Assembly: GCF_032854445.1 (NCBI RefSeq)
Contig: NC_088301.1
Coordinates: 7,684,281 to 7,748,280, forward strand
Source of the DNA: Liolophura sinensis
Lineage: Eukaryota; Mollusca; Polyplacophora; Chitonida; Chitonidae
Direction: 5' to 3'
DNA length: 64,000 bases
Below are positions 12,201 to 23,700 of the stretch, piece by piece; within the stretch, counting starts at the first letter, position 1, and each line of letters opens with the position of its first letter. The position numbers were made by a program, and so were the translations under genes. Below the pieces are notes generated by a model, which was not told the origin of the DNA, did no database searches, and was given only the letters and a program-made list of their open reading frames with translations.

Positions 12201-13935
12201 GATCCTGAAGATTCCACATCCAGGGTAGGTAACTCTGTGGACTTACATAAAAATGTTTGTACATACTTGTTTTTCATATCGTCATATCACCTAAGTATAA
12301 GTTGTTGATGGATTTTCTTTAATGTAGAAAACATTGACATATAGACAATGGTAAATGACCTACGATGTCACACATGACTAGGGGACACATTTTGCTGGAT
12401 TCTGAGAGTTCTTTAGATCTTAGGAAGGCGCTTTGAAGTTTGTTTGGAAGGTAGGATGAAATCCAACTGGAAAAATTTCGGGAAGTTTCAGCAGCAAAAG
12501 TATATTTTACAACTATTATTTGCTTGTAAAAATACATTTTTTTGTGTCAAAATCTTAGGTGATTTACCTTAGTCCTTCTGAAATAAGTTTGCCACTCTTC
12601 AAAGTGGGGTGGTTGGAACCATGAAGATTAGGCCATTGATGTTATTGTTTTACCTTTCTGTATATCAGGTTGTCTTGTAATGAAATTTCTTTTGTGTTTT
12701 TTGATCAAAATGGGATGACTGTTTTAGTTTGAGTTAGAAACAGATCATCTGATTTTATGTTGGGTTGGAGACTTTACAGTGGGTGTATTTTCCAAACTTC
12801 ATGTAAAGTTAAGCTCTGAACAATGGTATTTGTTTGTTTGATCAGGAGAAATTACTGAGTGTGTACCAGGAATTAGGTGATGACGCTGGAAGCCCAGTAC
12901 CTTTCAGAGTGCTCGTAGCCCATCCTCTCATCCAAGATGTCATCGCAGCCTGCCAAGTCTATAAACTATTGGTTAGTATTTTCTACACTAGAGGAAAAAA
13001 TTCTTAGATCACATACTCCGTGTGGTTTTTACCATTTCAGCATCTTTGTTGTAAAGGTACGTGTATATACTGGGATTCAATATGATGTCATATGATGCCC
13101 AGGGATGTGTAGGAAAGCAAAATGAAAACACATAAATGACTTCAATATAGACGTGAAGCAAAAATCTGGACCCATAGGTAATTTACTACATAATAATTTA
13201 CAGTTTACAATAAGTGTTCGAACTGACTTCCACCTTCCTTCAAACACTTTCTTACTGGGGAGACACATGATCTTTGCGCACTTCAAAGCATAGAGTTATT
13301 CCCTCTTATGGTTTCAATTTCTTGTGTGATGTTATCTTTCAGTGCTTGTAATGTTCTTGGTTTGTTATCATAAACCATAGTTGCCTTTGGGCCCAGACTT
13401 TTGCTCCACCCTGTATATTTAAAGAATTAAAGGAAACAGACCAAAGAAGGAGAATTGAAACATTTCTTCCCATAATGCTGGCCGCCGTTATACTAATGAA
13501 ATATTTTTGAGTGCGGTGTAAAACACCATTCAAATAAATGAATAAAAAGTGAAACAATTTTTCATAAAATGCCTCAGTAAAATTGACTGATTATTCCCTT
13601 GAGCTGTCAGGGAGAGAAGGGGGAAATTAATGCCCCAAAAGTGATAACAAGGATGACAAGGTTCCAACAGCTTTGTGTATGAAAATGTGTAACAAAGCTT
13701 GATTTAATGAAGATGCCAAAACTGATATTGAAACTTCACCTATAATATACATAGAGGTTGTCATCTATATTTATAAGTAATTTGTTGTCTTTTTTTGTGG
13801 GATTTACCATTTTGTGGGATTTGTTTTGTTTCTGAGGCTTCTATTTCCATTTGTTGATAGGATGTGAAGAGTATTTTGCAATCATCAGTGACAACTGACC
13901 AGGTGGACGTAGGCAGCACTAAGACTTCAGACTGA
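1088..13935 (+). CDS. SPEF2: SPEF2 (sperm flagellar protein 2, KPL2), 3' part, 16 exons
   Basis: Exons: 1088-1204, 1604-1896, 3058-3244, 3667-3865, 4368-4457, 5050-5188, 5998-6097, 7647-7754, 8110-8238, 8903-9085, 10228-10383, 10950-11074, 11464-11659, 12144-12224, 12846-12971, 13861-13935 (stop 13933-13935). All introns are GT-AG and phases join without a break, giving 2304 coding bases, 767 residues plus stop. The protein matches my memory of the C-terminal half of SPEF2, including DWLGARFLKEM, LPDAWMN, EYVDWRRFLLALL and a PPGLDYVFMLLYF-like block. SPEF2 belongs to the central-pair apparatus of motile cilia and sperm tails; vertebrate SPEF2 is about 1800 residues, so the N-terminal CH domain and the adenylate-kinase-like region are off the left edge. 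No start codon is claimed. Family assignment is from recalled motifs, not a search. Confidence 0.9.
3667..6097 (+). CDS. SPEF2: SPEF2 exons d-g: charged coiled coil and EEYYFAIQ / DWLGARFLKEM block
   Basis: Exon 3667-3865 encodes an Ala-Glu-Lys coiled coil (MAKENAAREAEAEAEKQKEL) and a second basic SP cluster (KSRSPSPKKGKK). Exon 4368-4457 has MREEYYFAIQEE. Exon 5050-5188 has KTRLELIRAHG and DWLGARFLKEME. Exon 5998-6097 has SIDHMSEVIRHAIE and QQEDFLVNE. These blocks are in the same order as in vertebrate SPEF2. Split codons join cleanly: phase 1 at 3865/4368, phase 1 at 4457/5050, phase 2 at 5188/5998, phase 0 at 6097. A possible extra cassette exon at 4202-4279 is listed separately. Confidence 0.88.
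4202..4279 (+). other. Candidate cassette exon in SPEF2 intron (26 codons, phase 1-1)
   Basis: A strong polypyrimidine tract and AG (4178-4201, 'tgttttcttcttag') precede 78 open bases ending before 'gttaca' at 4280. Both ends are phase 1, the same phase as the flanking SPEF2 introns, so inclusion would keep the frame and add a Cys-rich segment containing QCGCRYDFDEECCQG. The donor is weak (cag|gttaca). I recall no such insert in SPEF2. It may be chance. Confidence 0.25.
7647..13935 (+). CDS. SPEF2: SPEF2 exons h-p: C-terminal helical region and stop
   Basis: Exon 7647-7754 begins at the AG in 'ctcaag', giving NEEIKVLRSPSPVPPPPP; the alternative AG three bases on would drop one Glu, and the longer form keeps the spacing I recall for vertebrate SPEF2. 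Following exons encode NFTVTQLLNLYKQFM (7647/8110), the LPDAWMN block (8110-8238), the EYVDWRRFLLALLHP block (8903-9085), ELWFSTC (10228-10383), LLYFSAASDQREGFFRALSV (10950-11074), an acidic Pro-rich linker (11464-12224) and a terminal helical domain ending KLLDVKSILQSS (12846-13935). The stop is at 13933-13935. The last residues, VGSTKTSD, show no targeting motif. Confidence 0.88.
9503..9675. repeat. 42-bp GC-rich minisatellite in SPEF2 intron
   Basis: 'ccactggaggaggccatg' starts at 9506, 9571 and 9613, with spacings of 65 (42 plus a truncated 23) and 42 bp. The unit contains 'gaccactggtgtgttgttcc'. Because 42 is divisible by three, long open frames appear on both strands; they reflect the repeat, not a gene. 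It lies between exons 8903-9085 and 10228-10383. Confidence 0.85.
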
Positions 13936-14474
13936 TCACCATTTCGACACCAGATCTTCAAAATCTCTTTATGTTAATTAATAGTTATGACACAGAATAA
14001 TAGCTGAGTAGGTCATGCAAAGACCATCCAGCTATACAATTCTTATTTTGACATTTTTTGAATTTTTCTTCAGGTATTAAACAGTATTTATTACATCCGA
14101 TGTATAAGTTTCCAAGCTCTTCTGTGTTATTCCCTTGTACAGTATGCAATATCTGTGATATCACCTGTTTTAAAATAATATTGTTATTATTACCAATATT
14201 GTTGTTCAGATAAGTTAATCAATCCAGAGTAAGAATTAAACTGTGAAAAAAATTATTTGTGATTGTCTGCTTTTGTACTGGTGTATGAGTTATCTCCCCA
14301 TATTCTGCTTTAGTTATTCCCCTTGATTCACATTAATTTTAAATAGTACTCTGCAACACTTTGAACTTTGCACTGCTGTTGCACACACTTTCAACAAACT
14401 TTAACTCTACATTACGTGAAATTGAGAGCAAATTGGTCTTGCCTGTGGGGCAGAAATTTTGTGCAACAGGCGAA

Positions 14475-14480
14475 AATAAA
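14475..14480 (+). terminator. Candidate poly(A) signal of SPEF2
   Basis: AATAAA about 540 bases after the SPEF2 stop. No transcript data support it; earlier non-canonical signals are possible. Confidence 0.4.
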
Positions 14481-16339
14481 ATTTGTACGCATACCACAAG
14501 CTCTTGACCAATGTAGTTTCAATCCAACTCTTCCTTAAAGCTTGTCATCAGGAGGTTTTATGTAAGGTTTCTTATCTTCTTTTCCCAGAACAACACTTTG
14601 GGTGTCTTACAGCAAGTATGACACAAAAGATAGCACAGCAAACTCAATACCACACAAAACCTTCCATAGTCTTCATTAACACCTCTTGCCTTCCACCAAT
14701 ATGGCATGCATATCTGTATGTTGGGTGTGGGGAAAGTTTGTCAGTCACTTGCCAAAGGTTGGTGGTTTACCCTCGGCACACTGACTACCTCAGTGAAAAA
14801 ATATTGAGTCCGGCATTCAATTAAACAAATAAGAATGTATGTTATTGACAACCTTTTCATAGTCCTCCCTGTTCAGCTTCTCACACCTGGTCTGCCTACC
14901 ATGATATAAAATATTTAACTGGAGTGAGTCCACTATTATAAGATAAGTTGACATCTTGTTTTACTGGTGTCCAGCATTTTGGGAGAAACTTGAAGAGGTA
15001 CTGGAAAGATGAATGGGTGAGGTTTCCTCAGATTGAAATGACATCGATGCAGCACTGGCACTTTAAGACAGTTTCATTGAAGAATACAGTCCCATGGTAT
15101 GACTGGAAAATTGCTCAAAGCAATGTGAAAACAGACGCAAGTGCTGATTTGTCATATTGTAATGTTTCTCTAGGCACTCCATGCAGTTTCTTCTACTCAT
15201 AAATCTGATTGCGTCTTATGAGCAAAATATTCTCCGGCATGGCATTAAACACCAATCAAGTAAATCAATCAAATGAAACAGAGGTAGACATACAGGTGCC
15301 TTGGTCCCTGGTCAAGAAACCAGGAGGACCACTTTCACAAAATTCTTAAAGCCAACATGTTGTTGTAACTTTTCTTATGTATTGTTCGGTTTTATGTCAC
15401 CATAACCTAATCGATGTCATTTATGATTAAAGTTATGAGAAATTTGATTGACAAATTTTTGCGAAATTAGCTCCTTATCAACACAAGAGCCAAACATTTC
15501 TTAAATCATTTCTGTCAATAAGGTCACATTTTGAATGCAGTTAAGTATCTCACTGCAAATGTGTCCTGCATTTCATTCAGTGATGTGTGATTATTCTAAT
15601 AACATCTAAAACTAATAAAATATTAGAAATTTCTGAGGTGCAAGAAAGCTTTCAGTTTTGAAAATGGTATTAACCAGTGCTGCATGGTATTAAGTCATAT
15701 TATATATTTATAATTTTAGTGAAATTTAGCAACCATTGCAGTTATCCAATGGTAAAGTATAATTAACACCAGAAGAGTTGGTTTATATTTAATATATTGT
15801 CAAACAATTATTTTAGGGAAAAGTACAAAATTTAATACTTGGTCTAAAGTTAAATCTTGGGCCCATTATGAAAATAAGCTGGTCCTGTGTGGCTATCAAG
15901 ATCATTATCGTTATTATTGCTATTAATATTAACTGTTTGTTGCCACAAAGAACTCATGAAATTAGGCTAAATGGGAATTTTCCCTGACAGCCTGAGAATG
16001 GTGCCTCTATTGAAACTAAACCACATCTCTGTTGTTTGATCATGATCTTGCCTGAAATTTAAAAGCAGCACAAGTTGGCACTGTTTAAAACTTTCTTTTA
16101 TACCCTTATAGAAAGGAACATATGACGTTAAACCTGAAGTAGAACGAAATCTTCTGATTCTGATATCTTCATGCAGTGCTAAATAAAATTTGAAAATGGA
16201 AATGATTCGTTACTATAAGAATAATAAAGAGACCTCTAGGTCAGAAATAATTAATGTACTCAGTTGACATTGCTTTTGATACTGCAAAGCACTCAGAAAA
16301 GCGAGAAGAGCATTCAGTTAATGCTAAATTAGTGGTGAA

Positions 16340-16521
16340 ACTGGTTTCGCGTTAACAAGCCCCGAGACAAAGCCAGTTAAAGTCTATCATGGTTACCTCC
16401 CCTAATAGTACGACATGGTTTTCCCGCCTGTGGCGCTGATCTATAGAGTCGTACGTCATTAGCATAATCCAGCAGTGCGTACAGAAGCGGCGAAAGTAGC
16501 TAAGCGCACAAACTAGAAATA
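16340..16521 (+). promoter_or_regulatory. Probable HDAC1 promoter with E2F-like and CRE-like sites
   Basis: The stretch before the HDAC1 start is richer in CpG than the rest of the window. It holds TTTCCCGC at 16420-16427, which fits the E2F consensus TTTSSCGC, and CGTCA within 'gtacgtcatt' at about 16454-16458, a CRE half-site. No TATA box is evident at a sensible distance. Vertebrate HDAC1 promoters are reported to use Sp1, NF-Y and CREB/ATF-type sites, so a CRE half-site is plausible. Motif matches this short can arise by chance. Confidence 0.45.
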
Positions 16522-19500
16522 ATGGCAACACAACCTCACAGCAAGAAACGGATATGTTACTACTATGATGGTAAGAGTGTGATGTACATGTGCATAGAAT
16601 TTGCAGTTGTTTTAGACATTTTCAGTGATGAGAGCAAGTTCAGGACTTTCAGTTCCTTGTCACTGTGTTGTGCGTCGTAAACTTTCAACAACAGAGAAAA
16701 TGCCGACTTACGGAGTTCTACGGTAACGACGAAAGTTGTGTGAATTTAATTCAGATCTGTGGTATTTAATATAGTATTGGCTTTTTAGGGGTTGAACGTC
16801 TCTCACCGAAACTGAACAAGCCGTGATAAACCACTTCATCGGTGTTCCAAACCTTAGATCGGAAGAATAAAATTCAAGCATAGCGCCAAGCTCATCCAGC
16901 GTGTTGATGGAAGTATGGAAGCCCAAAATTCTGATTCCCTACGCGCATGTAGTATTTTACACCCTGCGTTCTCTGCGCTTCGTGTTTATGCACGGAAAAC
17001 ATCTATGAGACGTGCGAAAAAAACTTGACTGTGAGCAATTAGCATATTGTGGATCATTTCGGTTCCCTTTCGAATGTTTTTCACGAATTCGAATTAATTT
17101 GCGAGCTTACGGGAAGAAACTACGGAAGCTTGTTATGCCTGCTAGGATTAAGACTCTCGCGGTAGAACGGACCGTAGGGCAGTAGAATTTTTGTTTTTTC
17201 GGCGGTTTACCTTCCCATTTCTGACTATGATTGTTGGGTAGAGATATTACAGTTAACAGTGATGTATCTTGTTCGTTTTATGTGGTTAGAAATGATTTTA
17301 GAGCAAGTACATGTATATTAAATTCCACCAAACTATCGTATGTAAACAAAGCCAATTCTACCTACACTGGGTAAACCTTCAATGAACTAGAACTTCACTG
17401 TTATGTATTGTGAAAAATATATCCCAGATTTTTCCTGCTTTATTTTCTCTTTTTTTATCATATCTTTTGATACAAATACTCAGTATAATAGCCAGTGCAA
17501 ATGCAGGGAAACAAATGGGACACAAATAACTAAAGGGCTCACCAAGTGGTACCAAAAATTTTCAGTGATAAGTTTTGAGATAATATAACACTGATAGTCG
17601 CATGCTGTAGATAATTATAGCCAAGTTTAGGTGTCCTGTTGTCATATTTCTTTTGATTTTCAGGTGACATAGGTAATTATTACTATGGCCAAGGGCATCC
17701 CATGAAGCCACACAGGATAAGGATGACACACAACCTAATCTTAAATTATGGACTGTACAGAAAAATGGAAATATACGTAAGTAAAGAAAATATACTTCAC
17801 AGTTTTGGCTTTGTTTCTGTGCTTTTTATCCTGCAGTGTAGATTTTTCATTCAAACAGTGCCATTTTCAGGACATGTGTTTAAAAGCCCCAGAAAAGCCC
17901 TTGTTTTTGTTCAGTCAAGCCCTTCTCTCCTAATGTAGTACATTGAGACCAACTGGTCGTATGTTGCTCAGCAGGAAAATTACACTAAACTTAACAACTC
18001 GTTCATCCTAATGTTTGCTTTATGTTGAATCCACAAGCTATCAGTGTTTAAAAGATTTTAAGCCTTGCACGGGCAATTCCTCGTTTAACAATAATCCAGT
18101 TGTTGAAAATTTTTAACGGAGAGGTGAGACTGACCTCTGCCATGTTTCATGCTCGAACGTCAGCCACGGTACATGATGGCTGTTTGAAAGATAAACTGTT
18201 GACAGTGAATACCAATACCTAGAGTACCCTTCAAATTTGTCAAGAAAAAAAGATTAATTCCCAAGAGAAAGTCACATTGGAAGAATTTTTTTTAGCAGGC
18301 ACAAACTTGACATAAGTTTGAATTGAAAACATGGCGGAAATGTTAGTTTGAATAAAGTAGAAATTCTGGAGCCCTGACCTCTAGATTTAGTTCAGTTCAG
18401 GTCAAATTATGTTGTTGGTGTATCAGAACGTATGTGTTTTGAAACTTCCCAGAGACCACACAAAGCCACACAGGAAGAAATGACAAAATTCCACAGCGAT
18501 GATTACATAAAATTTTTGCGAAGTATTCGACCAGACAACATGTCAGAGTACAACAAACAGATGCAGAGATGTAAGTGTTGAACAAGTAATGACATGAAGA
18601 GAGGATTTAAGTTTGCTAATTAGGAACTTATGTCCTCTCGTAACCCTTGTAGAAGAAAACTAATAATTATCAGTATGTTGTTTTAGTTTAGTCATTAACT
18701 GAAGATTATGCATTCAGAATTTTGTGGTCATTTATTATTTTAATCCTTCTTGAGACAATAAACTTTTTTTGGAACAGTGGAATTTTAACAGATTCACTCC
18801 TTCATTAGCATCAAGTCCTAACATTTCGTATGTCCATTCATTCCGTTCAGTGACCATCAAGTACTTGTAATGACTGATTGTATTTCAGTCAATGTTGGAG
18901 AGGACTGTCCTGTGTTTGATGGTCTGTATGAATTCTGCCAGCTCTCTACTGGAGGATCAGTAGGTGAGTAATAGTGGTTCCTGGTAATCTACACCATGCC
19001 AGGGGTTAATATATGCAGGCATGTGGTTTTTCAGATAATTATCTGATTTCAGATTTAATTTCTCTGTAAATTCTATTGCCCTCAAACCTCAGTTTTGTAG
19101 GATGTTGCCAAATCCTCAGTGTTTTTTGTGGGTGATTTTTTTGACTATTTAGAAGGCTGTTTAATAGAGCTTTATGCTGACTCTCAGGTCTTTTACTGAC
19201 TCTCAAATCACTGGCTTGTTTACGCTGTTGATTTTGAATTCATGTGTCATTAATTCAGTGACAGAAGTTAACAATTTGAGATCAGGGTCTTGAAACATGC
19301 CACAATCTCGGGAAATGAGAAGTTAACTTTTGCTAGACTTTTGGCAGCATATTCCTACTGTCCTATGATTGAGTGGAATATTTGCACACTGCATGCATAA
19401 ATGAAGCGCCTTGATGGCTGGCTAAATTTTTTTCTTAATTAAGTTGAAATATTTATTTACTGTTTTAAATTCAGCTGTTTGTATCTGACAAAGTGGTTAA

Positions 19501-20740
19501 CACTTTATGGTCCTACTTCTAGACACAGGGTTTACTTGCTCATGTCATGTTTTTTTGTTGTTTTATGGTCTTAATATATATATACCTTTATCATAAATAC
19601 CTGTATGAAATCATGTCTTCTTCCTCCTCCTCCATAGCTGGAGCTGTCAAACTGAACAAGCAGGCAGCAGATATCGCAGTTAACTGGGCAGGAGGCCTCC
19701 ATCATGCCAAGAAGTCTGAGGCCTCAGGTTTCTGTTATGTCAACGACATAGTGCTGGCCATTCTGGAGCTACTCAAGTAAGTCTGTAGTCTGTAGAATCT
19801 AATACAGTAAAAAATGATTCAGCCGCTCAGTGATGATGAGAATGTGGCCTGACTGAGTTTTCCTTGTTGTTCAGTTATACAGTATTTATCTGAGAAGCTT
19901 TGATTATCATGATACGATTCTTACTCATTATCCCAGTGGAGAATTTTCAAATTGTAGTGTTTGGGAGCGGTAAATCCTGGGTCAGTCCTGGGTCAAGTCA
20001 CGCCTGAGACTTTAAAAGAGGAAGTTGTAACTTCCTTGCTTGGCGTTCAGCATGAGGGGATAGTGCAATGAGTTTTTGACCCGTATCAGTATAATGGCTT
20101 GGGCAGGGCAGCTTACTTGCCTTTGGTAAGTCATCTCAGTGAAGCAGCACTAGATTAAAAGAGCGGTGGAAATCTGCCCTGCAAGAAGAAGGCACGTTAC
20201 ATGCACTCTAAGGATTCCTTCGGCGTCAATTCCTGAAAAATTGTTAAGTATTAAACCCAAGCAGTCACTCATTCACCACTATAAATGGTAGCAGTCATTT
20301 ATATGGTCAAGCAGTTTGCGAGAATTCTGGTAAATAGCTCTGCTCTTGCTGGCAGTAAGTGACTGACGGTGCACGTAAGGCTGTTCGGGTATCCCCCTGG
20401 CTCTTGCCCATTATCCTCCCACCATGGCGCTGGCCGTCGTCGTAGAAGTGAAATATTCTTGAGCAGGGCGTAAAACACCAATCAAATAAATAAATAAATA
20501 AATATATTTTAGTAAAACATTGATCTATCAATCAATTAGCTGATATACTAGTAAATTGTCTCCTTTATACCCTGCTGAACTGTGATATTGTGCTTCAGAT
20601 ATCACCAGAGGGTGCTGTATGTAGACATTGACATTCACCACGGAGATGGTGTGGAGGAGGCGTTCTACACAACAGACAGGGTGATGACCATGTCATTCCA
20701 CAAATACGGCGAGTACTTCCCTGGTACTGGTGATCTCAGG
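16522..20740 (+). CDS. HDAC1: HDAC1 exons 1-6: N-terminal half of deacetylase domain
   Basis: The ATG at 16522 gives [17 protein letters not shown], aligning residue for residue with the human start region (CYYYDGD). Exon 2 carries [19 protein letters not shown], exon 3 the [14 protein letters not shown] block, exon 4 [11 protein letters not shown], exon 5 [20 protein letters not shown], and exon 6 [19 protein letters not shown] and [11 protein letters not shown]. Split codons: phase 1 at 16570, phase 0 at 17776, phase 1 at 18570 and 18963, phase 2 at 19776, phase 0 at 20740. Any 5' non-coding exon is not identifiable. Intron 1 (16571-17663) starts CpG-rich and then becomes AT-rich. Confidence 0.96.
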
Positions 20741-23700
20741 GTAAGCCACACAAACTAGCTCGATCTCAGCTCATGTGGGACAGCATTTATGTTTGAGCTG
20801 CTTCACTTCAGGGCTCTAACTAGGGTAATTTTTCAACCATTTGGTTTGGTTTCTACCATTAATGTCCAGATAGTGAAGCAGAATGGTGTGCAAGGTGGAA
20901 ATTTTCGGTGTTGAGTGATTGTATCTCAAAAACCAGATTATGTGGATAAATGTTGTAACTGTTCTTGTGTTGTCTTGGAATGACCTTTTGTGACTCATAT
21001 TGGCAATATATTAATAAGTTTAATAGAACAGACCATGGTATAGTGGTTGAAGATGCTTCAACCTTGGACAGTCTATTTTAAATTCTCCCACTCTCATGGC
21101 ATCTGTGGCTTTGGTGACAGTAGGCGTCAGTATGGTGTGCACAACTGCTTGGTTTCTTCGGGTACTCCGGTTGTCTCCACCCATAAAACTGAACACTGTC
21201 ATATTTGTGAAAAATTCTTTACCAAGGCAATGAACAGCAATAAAATAATAAATGAATATTAATACATGTATGTTTTTTTCCATCATTGTTTCCAGGATAT
21301 TGGGGCAGGGAAAGGAAAATACTACGCTGTAAACTTTCCCCTGAGAGACGGCATAGATGATGATTCTTACGAGTCAATATTCAAGCCAGTAAATATTACT
21401 TCTAAACATTTGTTTTAGTTCTGAGCAAAAAAATGTGACTTTATAATATACTTTTGTAATATACTTTTTGGGCAAATAATACATGCCCAAACTGGAAATC
21501 TTCAGAGTCCTAGAGATTTAAGCACCACTTTTATTTGGCGTATGTTTTGTCTGAGATTCTGATATTTCTGTTTTTAGGCAGTTTTATATGTGTAATGTAT
21601 ATCATCATCTTGCAGAAAATGTGTATTTCTCCTTAAACACGTATGTTCTGGTTAAAGTTGACTGGGTAGTCTGTCGTGTTATAATCTTATCCAATGGACA
21701 TTCTCATCTTACCATGGACATTTATATCAGATAATTGGCATTCTCATCTTGTAATTGACATTCTTATCTGATCAGGTAATGACAAAAGTCATGGAGATGT
21801 ATCAACCCAGTGCTATAGTATTGCAGTGCGGAGGCAGATTCCCTGTCTGGGGACAGACTGGGCCTGTTTTAATCTCACGCTCAAAGGTATGTGATCAAAA
21901 ACAGAATACTCGAAAGATTAACAGGCTTGCATTGCTTTTTGTGGAGAAGACACCAGAAATATGTGTNNNNNNNNNNNNNNNNNNNNNNNNNNNNNNNNNN
22001 NNNNNNNNNNNNNNNNNNNNNNNNNNNNNNNNNNNNNNNNNNNNNNNNNNNNNNNNNNNNNNNNNNNNNNNNNNNNNNNNNNNNNNNNNNNNNNNNNNNN
22101 NNNNNNNNNNNNNNNNNNNNNNNNNNNNNNNNNNNNNNNNNNNNNNNNNNNNNNNNNNNNNNNNNNGCTCGATCTCAGCTCATGTGGGACAGCATTTATG
22201 TTTGAGCTGCTTTACTTCAGGGCTCTAACTAGGGTAATTTTTCAACCATTTGGTTTGGTTTCTACCATTAATGTCCCAGATAGTGAAGCAGAATGGTGTG
22301 CAAGGTGGACATTTTCGGTGTTGAGTGATTGTATCTCAAAAACCAGATTATGTGGATAAATGTTGTAACTGTTCTTGTGTTGTCTTGGAATGACTGACCT
22401 TTTTTTGACTCACTTATCATATTGGCAATGTATTAATAAGTTTAATAGAACAGATCATGGTATAGTGGTTGAAGATGCTTCAACCTTGGACAGCCCATTT
22501 TTAAATTCTCCCACTCTCATGGCATCTGTGGCTTTGGTGACAGTAGGAGTCAGTATGGTGTGCACAACTGCTTGGTTTCTTCAGGTACTCCGGTTGTCTC
22601 ACCCATAAAACTGAACACTGTCATGTTTGTGAACAATTCTTTACCAAGGCAATGAACAGCAATAAAATAATAAATGAATATTAATACATGTATGTTTTTT
22701 CATCATTGTTTCCAGGATATTGGGGCAGGGAAAGGAAAATACTACGCTGTAAACTTTCCCCTGAGAGACGGCATAGATGATGATTCTTACGAGTCAATAT
22801 TCAAGCCAGTAAGTATTACTTCTAAACATTTGTTTTAGTTCTGAGCCAAAAAAAATGTGACTTTATAATATACTTTTGTAATAGATGTCAGAAAATAATA
22901 CATGCCCAAACTGGAAATCTTCAGAGTCCTAGAGATTTAAGCACCACTTTTATTTGGCGTATGTTTTGTCTGAGATTCTGATATTTCTGTTTTTAGGCAG
23001 TTTTATATGTGTAATGTATATCATCATCTTTATCTTTATGATGCAGAAAATGTGTATTTCTCCTTAAACACGTATGTTCTGGTTAAAGTTGACTGGGTAG
23101 TCTGTCGTGTTATAATCTTATCCAATGGACATTCTCATCTACCATGGACATTTATATCAGATAATTGGCATTCTCATCTTGTAATTGACATTCTTATCTG
23201 ATCAGGTAATGACAAAAGTCATGGAGATGTATCAACCCAGTGCTATAGTATTGCAGTGCGGAGCAGATTCCCTGTCTGGGGACAGACTGGGCTGTTTTAA
23301 TCTCACGCTCAAAGGTATGTGATCAAAAACAGAATACTTGAAAGATTAACAGGCTTGCATTGCTTTTTGTGGAGAAGACACCAGAAATATGTGTATCAAA
23401 GGGCCACATCTAGATCCCTTTTTGTTCATGAAAATGTTTCCGCTGCCAGACTGTTGAACAAAAACATGATGGTATCCCACTAAAAGTTTTTCATATAAAT
23501 TTCTTTCATTCACAGGCTTAAAAGCTCTCAGAAAGCATCATTTTGAACTGCCTAAAGTTACCTGAAAGCCATCTTTTAGAAAAACTGAAGTTATAAATTA
23601 GTATGTCTGTTTGCTTTGTTCAGAACAAATTCACAGCCATGATATTGCCTGAAAGTCATGACTATCAGTATGTTGAAAAATTATACATGTGATGTGAATT

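Larger units (their letters stand above)
13936..16521 (+). other. SPEF2 3' UTR and SPEF2-HDAC1 intergenic stretch
   Basis: Downstream of the SPEF2 stop the sequence is AT-rich and non-coding. A canonical AATAAA at 14475-14480 is the best candidate poly(A) signal, giving a 3' UTR of about 550 bases. From about 14683 to 14830 there is a dispersed-repeat fragment ('cacttgccaaaggttggtgg') also seen near 6355, 8636 and 25368. From 14950 to 16330 I see no gene or clear element. Base composition becomes CpG-denser from about 16340, toward HDAC1. Confidence 0.6.

Noticed and set aside
21755-22359. Open frames running through the N block
   Set aside because: They exist only because N is translated as X; the underlying sequence is a duplicated contig end.
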